DNA of 64,000 nt from Rhineura floridana (taxonomy: Eukaryota; Chordata; Lepidosauria; Squamata; Rhineuridae), in the NCBI RefSeq assembly GCF_030035675.1, contig NC_084489.1, positions 71,887,365 to 71,951,364 of the forward strand, given 5' to 3'. A program made the position numbers and the translations under genes. The notes beneath the pieces were generated by a model that was not told the origin of the DNA, did no database searches, and worked only from the letters and a program-made list of their open reading frames with translations. Below, piece after piece: positions 1 through 12,000 of this stretch (its first letter is position 1; each line of letters starts with the position of its first letter).

Positions 1-271
1 AGTCCATTCAGCCCCTGGGTCTGAGGTTCTCCTTCTCCGGTGCAACGGTACACCCGCTGTCTGAAGCACTCTTAACTCATCCTGGGTCTTGGGTTAAGAA
101 CTCTTTCCGCCTTCCTTCTGCTGTTTTCCTGACCTTTGGGGATTATTGGGCTCCAGCAAATCCGTATTATTATCCAACCTGTTCCTTGAAGTTATTACTT
201 TTGCTTGGCAGTGGTGATCGCACATGATTTGCTGAAGTACTTTTATTCTTACCTAAAATGTTTCTTTTAAG

Positions 272-432
272 ACAGACAATGAGAGAGTATTCTCTCAGCA
301 CCTTCAGAACAAAATTCTCCCTGATCACACATATGCAGTTGTGTCTGGTGGTGACCCACTGAAGATCCCTGATCTTTCCTGGGAACAGCTGAAGCAGTTT
401 CATGCAACACATTATCATCCCAGTAATGCAAG
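272..432 (+). CDS. PITRM1: PITRM1 window exon 1
   Basis: Begins [14 protein letters not shown] and ends [10 protein letters not shown] plus two bases of Arg. Acceptor AG at 270-271, donor GT at 433. It encodes part of the first M16 half, downstream of the catalytic zinc site. Confidence 0.96.
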
Positions 433-3400
433 GTAACGAGGCTGCATTTAAAAGAAAAAAGTGCTATGCTTGTGATAATCCTGTGTGTGCTTGACATGGC
501 TAATGCCATTTCAGTCTTCAAACTCTGTTTTGGGAGCCAGCAAATCAGTCAGTCCTAACTGTTTGGGGGGGGTGTTTAATTTCCTGTGCAAATGAACCAT
601 GGTGTAAAGGCTGTAAAAATGAATGGAGAAAAGCTGTTTGCTTTTTTTTTTTTGTATTTCCTTATCCAGATAAAATTCATTGTAGACTTACCGTACCTGA
701 TTTGGACAATCATATTTTAGTTTAATAAGTGGGGATTTTTGCTTGCCCTCAGGATTATTCATGCAAGTTGTGGAACAACTAGGAAGTCTCAAACCACAGG
801 TTATCATTTTGTCCAAACAAGAAAACTCTGGCTACCAGCTTCAGAACAACCCAGGATGTTTAACCATGGTTTGAAGTTGGTTAAATATCCTACAATATTA
901 TGAATCTGGTAACTATAGCTTCCTGGCTTGGATGAAACAGGAAACAGTGATTTAAGTAGACTCTTTCTGGTTTAATCACGGCTTGTGCAAAGAAGCTCTG
1001 GCGAAAGCTTGCTCATTTTCTCAGTTTGTTAAACTGACATGATTGTCTGAATGTGGCCAGTGTTAAGACAGGAAATAGTTTTCTTTCAGTCGTATTTTGG
1101 GTAGGATCCAAAGGGACCCATGCTATGGTTCCCATGTTCTGGGGCTTTTAGGGATGTCTCCCCTACCCCCCCATCTCTTGTGCTTCCTAAAAAAAGCTGC
1201 TTCTAAAGGTGGGGGGTGGGGAGCCTCTGGCCCTCCAGCTGCTGTTGGACTCTTACATCAGACCCAGCCAGCATAGCCCATGGTCAGGAATGATGGGAGT
1301 TTTAGTTCAGCCACATCTGGAGGGCCAAAGGTTCCCCTTCATGATTTAGAGCAGCATTTGATGTGGAATTGCTGCAGTCTAAAGGAAACAATCTTATGCC
1401 GTCGGTTCTCCGCCTTCTCTGTACATGAAAATGGGCCTTCTTGGATTCAGGCCTTTGAATGTGCAAGCGGTTTTGGGGCTGTTACTATTAATAATAAATA
1501 ATAGTAATCATAATCTTGTTGTATGAAATTTCAGGTTCTTCACTTATGGTAACTTCCCACTAGAGCAACACTTGAAACAAATCCAGGAGGAAGCCCTGAG
1601 TAAATTCCAGAAAATTGAGCCAAATACGGCTATCCCGCCACAACCACTCTGGGATAAGCCTGTGAGTATTTCTTGACAACAGGATTTCTGCTCTGTAGTT
1701 GAGGTGTCTTACAAGACTCACAGGAAGTCCACTTCGTCCTCAGTTGTTGCCTACAGGCTTTCCAGAAATGGCTATAAGTGCCAGAGGCAAGCTGAGCGTG
1801 GCTCTCGGTTTTGTTTCCCACTCCCTGAGCATGGCGGCAACACTGCAGCATCCAGAATACAGTAGGGCCCCGCTTATACGGCGGGTTAGGGACCAGGCCC
1901 CTGCCATAAAGCGGAAATCACCGTAAAGCGGAACCCATTGATTATAATTGGCCGTGTCACACGAAAATGTCGCAAAATGCCGTAAAATCGCAAAATCGGC
2001 TTTAAAATGGGGAATTTCCCCTTATTGAGAGCCGCCGCATGAGCGGAACACCGCAAAACGGAATGCCGGTAAGCTGGTCCCTACTGTAGTAACTCCTGGC
2101 TGAGGAAAGATGAAGCTGTGCCTGGCTTGTTTCTTTCCACCAACCATAGTGATGGGGGTTTTCTGGTCTGTTCTGAATGCCTTGTTGGCTATCCAAAAAC
2201 TTGTTTTATTTACTTATTTGATTCCTTGATTTTTGAGGAGCTTTCTCCACCTAGCAGCTTGCAATCTCAAATAAAAGCTAACTCCACCTGACAATGCAGT
2301 ATAAAAATACAGGATACAGTGCAGCTAAACCATAAACCAGCAAAAAAAAGTGAAGTACAGAAATAGAACATAAAGCATAATGCAGGTCATAAAGCCAAGT
2401 TGGATATGAAAGTTGGACAGTTAAAAAAGCAGATAAGAGAAAAATAAACTCGTTTGAAATGTGGTGCTGGAGGAGAGCTTTGCGCATACCATGGACTGCG
2501 AAAAAGACAAATAATTGGGTGTTAGAACAAATTAAACCAGAATTATCACTAGAAGCTAAAATGATGAAACTGAGGTTATCATACTTTGGACACATCATGA
2601 GAAGACATGATTCACTAGAAAAGACAATAATGCTGGGGAAAACAGCAGGGAGTAGAAAAAGAGGAAGGCCAAACAAGAGACGGATTGATTCCATAAAGGA
2701 AGCCACAGACCTGAACTTACAAGGTCTGAACAGGGTGGTCCATGATAGATGCTCTTGGAGGTTGCTGGTTCATAGGGTCGCCATAAGTTGTAATCGACTT
2801 GAAGGCACATAACAACAACAACAACAAAGCCAAAAAGAATGTAAGAAACCCCAGGAATAAAAATAGGCTAAATTTGGAAGGCCTGGGAGAAAGGAAAAGT
2901 CGAAAACATAACTGTGTGTGTGTGTGTGGGGGGGTCATTTCACTTCTCAGGGAAGCAAGCTCTAGAGGAGTGGTGACACAGCGCTCAAAGCCACACACTC
3001 GAGTCACAGCTTGCTGTACCGCAGGGGTTTGTGACTCCGTCGCTGTTGGCAGGACTCCAGACTTCAAGGTGGAGAGCGGAGGGTGAGGTTTTTCCCTGGT
3101 CTCGTGCAGCGTTTCAGAGATGTAGCACAAGGTCAGGACAAAACGTCCCACTCCTCTCTCCACCTCTTAACCTTGGAGCTGCGAGGGGAGCAGTAAACAA
3201 GCCCCCGCTCCCAACACGCACACACTCTTTTCCCTGTAGCTCTGAGCTGGAGACGAGAGCCTCCGCTGTCAGCGGCAGCGTGCTTCTGAGTGCCAGCTGC
3301 TGAGAATCACCAGTGGGGAGAGGGCTGTTGCGCTCAGGTCCTGCTTGCAGGTTTGCCACAGGTACCTGGTTGGCCACTGTGAGAACAGGTTGCAGGACTG

Positions 3401-6400
3401 GATAGGCCATTGGCCTGATCCAGGAGGGCTCTTCATACTTAAGAGTGCTGTTGTGGCTCTGTGCTCGGCAAGGCAAAACCAATCCGAGGTTTCAATCAGA
3501 GCTGATCTCAGAGGCTGGGGAGGAGGCGGGATTCAGCCCCTCTCCTCTCGCTCCAGCTTGGGAGGAATTGTCGGGTTCATCGCACTTGCTGCCAGAGCCT
3601 GGTATTTGATGTTTTGTTTTTAAGATGTTTTGAGTGCTTTTAGTGTTTTTGTTTGCTGCCCTGGGCTCCTTCTGGGAGGAAGGGAGGGATAAAAATTTAA
3701 TAAGTAAATGAATACTGTAAATAATATCTTCAGTTAAGGAATCGTGGGTAGGCAGGACTGGGAAAAACCCTGCCTGGGAATCCACTGCCAGTGAGGCATA
3801 TAGACTGTACTGGTCTTGACAGACCACTAGTCTGGTTCAAAGTAAGACCACATATGGTCAGCTGCAGCAAGTCCCTCTGCAGTGTCCTTCGCCAGGGGGA
3901 TACATGCAAAAGGTCTAACTAAAAGGTCTAACTGCAGGAACACCCATATTTTTTAAATCGGCGGTGGGTAGAGAGACAAGTGCATTTCCCCCTCTTCTCA
4001 AATCGTTGCCTTCTATTTCCCAGAGGGAACACTGTGTGACGTGCGGCACGGATTCGCTTGCTACAGATTCTGAGAAGCAGACAATGGTCAGCGTGAGCTA
4101 CCTCCTGGCAGAGTAAGTGGGATGGGAAATGGAAGAGTTTGGGAGGAGGGCCACACTGGACTGGGAGCTTATGCACTGTGTTACCATCCTTCTCTCTGCT
4201 TTCTTCAGCTATGCCCATTGCATATTAACCCCAGCCACCAAAAGCGTTAAAAAACTAGTCTGGAACGGTCATGCTGATGCTTAGCCTCCCACCTGGGCTC
4301 CTCACACTCCTTCCTTTCAGCAAGGCTTAGCTGAGAAAGGGGAGCAGTGATTTTTTCTCCAGTCTCCAGAAGGCTGACTTGCATTACTGCACCACATTAC
4401 ATGCTTTTTACTTATCTATTTTGCCCTCCTCCAAGAAGTAGGGCAATGTGTATTGTATCCTCCTAGCAACAACTCTGTAAGGTAGTTTAGGCTGCGAGGG
4501 AGAGTGTGTGTGACTAGGGTACAAGGTTACCCGGTGGACTTCATGGCCGAGTTGTCATGTGGAGCTGTTGCCAGGGGGCACTATCTCTTGACATAACATC
4601 CAGTCCTGCGCAGTCCGGTACAATGAAGGCCATGAGATTGCAGTAGCTACATCCCTACAGTTCAAAGATTTTCCGTGGTGCGGTGAACTGGAATTACAAC
4701 TTGCTCCTAGGAGATGGCCAAATGCTCACCAGGTGAGTCCCCAATCCCAAAGAAATAAGAAACGCTACAGATATAGATTTGTGGTATTGTCAACATGTCA
4801 CCTAGCTCACCTAGTTGTGGGCACAATGCCAGTATCATCTGTTCCAGTGTAAACTATGTTACTGGTGGAATACTTAGCATTTATACAGCACTTTTTAAGA
4901 TTCGGAGTGATTCACACTTGCTACTTTGTTTCAACATTTACAGCAACCTTTCTGAGGTAAGTCAGTAGGCCAGTCCTCCAGCTGGGTAGAGCAAAGTGGG
5001 CAGCTTCAGGCAGATGATTTCAGGTGTCATGAAAGGGCAAATTTAATTTATTATGTGGGGAGTGGCATTTGTAAGATTTTCAGCCTCAGGTGTCAAAATA
5101 ACCAGCCTTGTGTAACCTTGACTCATAACCGTCACTGGTGTGCTGTATATGCTGAATATGCTGAATTCCCCCAGTACTATTCTTAACTTTTTTTTTTTAG
5201 CATTACAGATAATTTTGAAACCTTCACACTAAACCTTTTGTCTTCGCTGTTGGTTGGTGGTCCCAATTCTCCTTTTTATAAAGCTTTGATCGAGGCTGGT
5301 CTGGGTACAGATTTTTCACCAGATGTTGGGTAAGTGCATGCAGCCGTGCAGCTGTTCACCCCACAACTTGAATTTAATTTGTCGTTTTTAATTAAATTAC
5401 TTAGTCTGGGCGTTTAGAATAGGGGCAAACCTCAATTTGCTCTTTATTTCAACAATTTATATACTGCTTAACACTGTAGTTTCTAAGTGGCATACAGTAA
5501 GGTTGCAATCAGCCAGGAAGGTGTAGTGGTTAGAGTGTTGGACTGGGACCTGGGAAACCAGAGTTCAAATCCCCACTCAGCCATGAAGCTCACTGCGTGC
5601 CTTGGGACAGTCACTGCCTCTTCAGCCTAATCTACCTCACAAGGTCGTTGTGAGGATGAAATGGGGACAGGGAGAACCAGGTATGCCACCTTGAGCTCCT
5701 TGGAGGAAAGGCCAAATGTAAATGTGATGAGTGAATTATTGGATGAAAAGAGGTAAAAAGGATAACAACATTTAAAATTAACCATGAAATTAGAGAGCCT
5801 ACTTAAAATGTTTGATTTAAACAAAAAACTTTGTTAAATGCCTGAAATTCAACAAGGAGGGGACTGTCTTGTCTCAGCCAGGAGAGAGTTCTTCAGAATT
5901 GGGCCTCAATGCACAGTTCCTAGTCTAATCTAGCTGTTTGAATTGAGATAAACTTGTAGGGTGGGGTCAAAATAGTTCAGTGGTAGAGCACATCCCTTGC
6001 ATGCAAATAGTCCTAGGTTCAATCCCTGGCATCCCCAGGTGAGGCTGGGCAACACTGGAGAGCCACTGTCAGTTGCTGATTCTGAACTAGTTGGACCAGT
6101 GGTCCATCTTGGTTTAAGGCAGTTTCTTTATGCCCCAACAGCAAGTCTAACCCCCCCCCCAAAAAAACCCTAGAGATATTGTGGGAGGCCTCATTGGAAA
6201 ATGGCCTCCATCCCCCCAAATTGTTGTGCTAAACACACTAAAAATGTGTTCTGGCCTCCTGAAATTCTAAAAGCTGATTTTCACCCATACCTTTATGTTG
6301 GATGTTTGTTTGAAGTTTCCTTCTGACAGTAGGGCTAGCATTCCCTGAGTTTTTACGCTTGCTGTTTGCCCCAGTAGTCTGGGCTTTGCTGTTCTTTTGT

Positions 6401-9012
6401 TGGAACAAATTAATGCATTGTGTCCCTTCTTTCCTTTCATGGGACACGATTCTTTCAAGCCTCAGATTTTAAAGAGCTATGGCTATAAGCCAGGATTAGG
6501 GTACTTCTTTCCCAGGGGCCAAGTGCAGCCTCCCAGGCCTCTCTCCCTGACCCTTGAGACTCTGCACAGGCCACATCCCTCACTAGCCCTGCTTTGCACC
6601 TTCCTTGGGTGCTTTTGCCTGGCTGGAATCTGTCCTTGAAATGTGGTAGCGCCTCTCACTCGCCTGGGTGCGTGATGGAGAGAATAAGCGTGTGCTTAAG
6701 AACATCTGACTTTTGCATGGCTGGTATGTTGCTTGCTGCACAAAGGAAAGATTCTCATCCATTGCCTCGCCCATGTTTGCCTCTGGCCTCACCCGCTTCC
6801 CCTTCTGGCCCCACCCACAACTGATATGCAGCCCCTTGGAAGGCTGCACACGAGACAATGTGCTTAAAAGGTTCTCCACCCCTGCTGTAAGCAAGCAAGG
6901 TGTTTGTACTCCTTTCCCCCCCCCCCCTGTGTTCTTCAGGTTTAACAGCTCCACAAGAGAAGCTTATTTCAGTGTCGGCCTTCAAGGGATTGCCGAAGAA
7001 AACATTGAGACTGTCAAGCAAATTATTTCCAGGACTATTGATGAAGTTATTGAGTAAGTACAAGCTGTGGATTTTGTTGAGGGTTTTTGTTTGGGGGGGG
7101 GGATAGGTTCCTAGTCCCAAGAAGTTTAAATGGCTGTTTGTTTGAAACTTGTAGGAATAGCACAATTTCTCTCTCTGACTTAAATAGCTCCAGTTTCCCT
7201 CCACTTGGTGTTTGTGGAGCAGAATTCATTGTTTGTTTTCTCCCAAGGGATGGATTTGAGGAAGAAAGGATTGAAGCCTTGCTTCGCAAAATTGAAATCC
7301 AGATGAAGCATCAATCAACTAGTTTTGGACTTGCTTTAACTTCGGTAAGTGCACTTTCTTCATACTTTATCTTGTCTTACGATACTGTGTGAATTGGTCG
7401 GTCGTATTCTTGTGTAATGGGAAAGGAAATGACTTGATACAGGTAGGAAATGAGAGCATTCATCCAGAGGCAAGTCCAGTTAACTTTTAGAGCATGTTCG
7501 GAATAATCATCTCAAAAATTCCATCTTGGCATTGATTTCTTAAAACTAAATTGGATTTTTATCAGTTTGTTTTACCTGCTGCTGCACCTTTTTTAGTGCT
7601 TGTATTGCTTTGGTTATGTGGTTTCATTTTATTTTTTTAAGGGTTTTTTTTTTTAGAAGGGTGGGATAGAAACGTCTTAAATACATAAAGTGTGATGCAA
7701 CCCTCTTAGGCCTGTACCATTTCAGAATAAACTTGATTGTGGACTTGTATGAAGTCGCCTTACACTTAGACCTGAGCCCCAGTACTTTGTGGGCAGACTA
7801 TAGCCCAGTGGTAGGGACCGTGCCGTGCGGGCAAAAGGTCCTCCTTTCGTCTTCACTTAAAACAGTTATGTGATGGGAAGGACCTCTGCTTGGGGCTCTA
7901 GAAAGCCACTGCCAGTCAGAGTAGACAGTACTGGAGTAGATGGACAAACAGCAAACTTCCTTATACCAGATTAGATTATGTTCCTACTCCAAATGGTAGA
8001 GGCTGCCCAAGGCCTGAAGTAGAGGTCTTTCCTGACACTGCCACGTGCAGTGCTTTGAACTGGAGATAGTGGGGATCGAATCTGGGATCTGTTGCATGCA
8101 AGACTTGTACTCTGTGACTGTACTATGGCTCATTCTGCTCATGCAGAGCCTGGAGCATTTCCTGCATTGTGGGGATTTGTGCGGCATGGAAGTTCTCCTC
8201 CACGTGTTCCTTGAACAAGTCAGGTGCCACTGTGGAGACAGCCGCAGGCATAATAAGCAACAAAATGGTTGCCTCTAGAAACTGTCGTTCTGAGCAACGA
8301 CTCTCCCTCTTTCAAGTAAAACACAAGTGACTGTTATTCCTTGGTTTCTTCTCATCCCTGAAGTATATTGCCTCGTGCTGGAACCACGAAGGAGACCCCG
8401 TTGACCTTTTAAAGATTGCCGAGAAAGTGGCTCGGTTCAGGCAGTGCCTCAAAGAGGATCCCCAGTTTCTTCAGAAAAAAGTGAAGCAGTACTTTAAGGT
8501 AAAGATCGCTTACAGGTTGGAACATGGTCTTGTGTGAACATTGGGTTGTAAGAAGCGCGCAGGCAGGTCAGGCCAGAGGTCTGTCAAGTCCAGCACCCTG
8601 TTCCCAACAGCGGTCAGCCAGTGGTCCTGAAGAGGTCTTAAATGGGCTGTAACTAAGGCTGGCTGAAGAACTCTCTCTCTCACACTCTCGCGCGCTCTCT
8701 CGCGCGCGCTCTCTCTCGCGCGCGCTCTCTCTCGCGCGCGCTCTCTCGCGCGCGCTCTCTCTCGCGCGCGCTCTCTCTCGCGCGCGCTCTCTCTCGCGCG
8801 CGCTCTCTCTCGCGCGCGCTCTCTCTCGCGCGCGCTCTCTCTCGCGCGCGCTCTCTCTCGCGCGCGCTCTCTCTCGCGCGCGCTCTCTCTCGCGCGCGCT
8901 CTCTCTCTCTCTCTCACACTCTCTCTCTCTCACACTCTCTCTCTCTCACACTCTCTCACACTCTCTCTCTCTCACACTCTCTCACACTCTCTTTCTCTCT
9001 CTCTCTCACACT

Positions 9013-9066
<54 letters not shown>

Positions 9067-12000
9067 TCTCACTCTCTCTCTCTCACACACACACACTCTC
9101 ACTCTCTCTCTCACACACACACACACTCTCACTCTCTCTCTCACACACACACACACTCTCACTCTCTCTCTCACACACACACACACTCTCACTCTCTCTC
9201 TCACACACACACACTCTCACTTTCTCTCTCACACACACACACTCTCACTCTGTCTGACCCCTTCGCATGGGTACAGCAATGTATCATATAGTGAGTCCGG
9301 GGTTTTTCCAGCACATTGTTGATTTTTCTATGCCCGCCTGCTTTCAGCTCTGTTTTCAAAATGGCAGCTGGCTGCCTGGTTCTCGTCCTTCTCCTCCTCC
9401 TCCCCCCCCCCACTTAACCCTGTGAGGTAGGTTAGGCTGACAGGTAGCGGCTGGCCCAAGGTTACCCAGCAAGCATCATGGCCCTGTTCCTAGTCCAACA
9501 CTGTAGCCACTACACTGCCCTGGAATAGGAAGGAAGCTTGTGCCGCTCTTTATTTATTTATTTATTGTATTTATATACCGCCCCATAGCCGAAGCTCTCT
9601 GGCCGGTTTACAGTAACATTTGTGCACAGGGAAGCCTGCGTTGGAGCCTGAACCTTTGTTTCACCTTGGCTCCCTTGCCATGTTATGCCAGTGGTGCAGA
9701 GCTTGGAAAAGTTACTTTTTTGAACTACAACTCCCATCAGCCCCAGCCACCATGGCCAATGGATTGGGTTGATGGGAGTTGTAGTTCAAAAAAAGTAACT
9801 TTTCCAAACTCTGCAGTGGTGTGTTGGAGCCGCTGCACCACCACTCCTTCCCGTGCTGCTGGGCTGATGTGAGGAGCCCTGGGCTGCGTCAAGAGAGCCC
9901 ATGCTGCAGCTTCTCCCCGTGACGCCTTTGCTATTATCTCAGAGGGTTGGTACCAGCCTAGGGGGGAAAGCTGCAGTGTGGGTTTTCTGCATGTGGCCTG
10001 TAGCCTTCTTGGCATTTCTGCGCTGGTGCAGAAAGGAGCGGTGCTGTGTAGGCTGCTCCCACCTGGGCAGCATAGCCTAAAAAGGGGCTCTGTGTCTGTC
10101 CTGAGCATAGACGACAGCCTTGGGGCATCTGCTCATGACATTCCCCCTCCCCCCCTTTGTATGTTTTGTTGAGCTTTGCTTGAAAACAATTGGCAACTTA
10201 ATAAGGTATTAATACCTGTGGGTGAGCAAGTTGGGGAGGAAAGTGAAATAAACTTTGCCAGCCTATAAATCAGCAAATAAAACGAAAGCCTTCTAAATAA
10301 GCCCACAAAAGTTACTAGCCTTCCAGTTTCTTTTTACTGGCCTGCTTGGGTTGGCAGCTGGTATAGCACAGTGGGGAGTAGAGTCTGGCTGGGAGTCCAG
10401 AGTCTGTGAGTTCAAATCCCCGCTCGTGTCTCCTGGGTGTCAAGGGCCAGCTAAAGATCACCCCCACAGGGAGTGGCTCAGGGGTTACATGCCCTGCCAC
10501 CTGTGCAGCCGTGGGGAAGCTGCATAGTCCCAAGGAGCCCAGTTGCCCCCCAGCTGGTAGTTGCAGACAAGGAAGGGGCTGGCTTATGCAGCTGTGGCAA
10601 GCTGAGCAGGCCCTGGCCAGCTGGGGAGGACTAGCCTCAGAGGGAGGCAATGGTAAACCCCCTCTGAATACCGCTTACCATGAAATCCCTATTCGTAGGG
10701 TCACCATAAGTTGGGATTGACTTGAAGGCAGTCCATTTCCCATTGGGTTGGCAGAGATGGGGAGTGAAGGCGGACAATTGCAGTTCTATATTGGGCACGG
10801 AAGAGTGGGCTTCCCTCCTTTTGCAGCCAGTTTGGTTTCTATGACAGGTGCAGAGGAGTGACAGAGCTCCATTCCTCTGCCGGCCTGCTGCTTAGATGCA
10901 TACTACCAGGCACGGTTTTAAATACCAGGCGCATTGATTCATGGTCTGTTTTTTTCCCCTCTGCCATTGCTCTGGGGGGAAAAAGGGTAACCCCCACAGG
11001 CTGACGCTGTCAATGAGTCCAGATGGAGCTTTCTATGACAAAAAAGCAATGATGGAAGCAGCAAAACTGAAAGAGAAGATTGAAGCTCTTTCTGAAGAAG
11101 AGAAGAAACAAACGTATGAAAAAGGTGGGTATTTTTTCTGCATACTCTGACTCCCTTGTCCCAGAACCTGAATCACTTTGGATAGTTTTGTCAGAACTAC
11201 TGAGTTAGACTCTACTTTGCTTGCCAGGGCTGGAGCTGCTTGATCTGCAGAGCAAGCCTCAAGACACTTCCTGCCTTCCAGCCCTGAAGGTCTCGGATAT
11301 TGAGCCTAGGATTACGTTTACTGAGCTGGAGACGTCGATTACAGGTTAGACTGAATAAAGTCAACTGGAGGGCTGGGGGAGGAATTCTGAAGTTCTGTTA
11401 TAAACAGGAAACGTAGCGAACCTTGTGTTGGAGCAGCAGCTCATTCCTAGGCGTACGGGTCTTGATGTCGCTCAGGGTTTTTAAGCCCATGTGGAAATGA
11501 AGGTGGACTTCAGTAGAGTACCAGTGGGAACCTGCAACAGGATGTTTGTCATAGACATTTGATAAACAGGTGAATCAACCAAATCTCTAAGCAGTGTACA
11601 TAAGACAGTAAAATAATTATCAGAAATATACAGATAAAATTAACACAATCTAAAAACAAGTATGAGAGCCAGTGTGGCATAGTGGTTAGAGTGTTGGACT
11701 ACCACCTAGGAGACCAAGGTTCGAATCCCCACACAGCCATGAAGCTCACTGGGTGACCTTGGGCCAGTCACTGCCTCTCAGCCTCAGAGGGAGGCAAAGG
11801 TCAACCCCCTCTGAATACCGCTTACCATGAAAACCCTATTCATAGGGTCGCCCATAAGTCAGAATCGACTTGAAGGCAGTTCATAATAAAAAACAAGGAT
11901 ACATAACTGTGTTATTATTTTTTGGTGAGGTGGGAGAAAGTTTTAGCAGGCATCTAAAAGGTGCCCGCCTAATGTTGCAGTGGGATGCCAGCTAGCCATA

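Noticed and set aside
2459-2812. A 117-codon frame as a small host gene
   Set aside because: It matches the C-terminus of BovB/RTE ORF2 and ends in the BovB 3' signature.
5955-6030. tRNA-Ala-like sequence
   Set aside because: It is the head of a SINE with a degraded A box and no acceptor stem; the same head recurs at 19600 and, inverted, at 12200, 14200 and others.
8510-9413. Long Arg/Glu-rich and Val/Cys-rich reading frames on the - strand
   Set aside because: They are translations of the CT/CG/CA tandem array, with no coding signal outside it.
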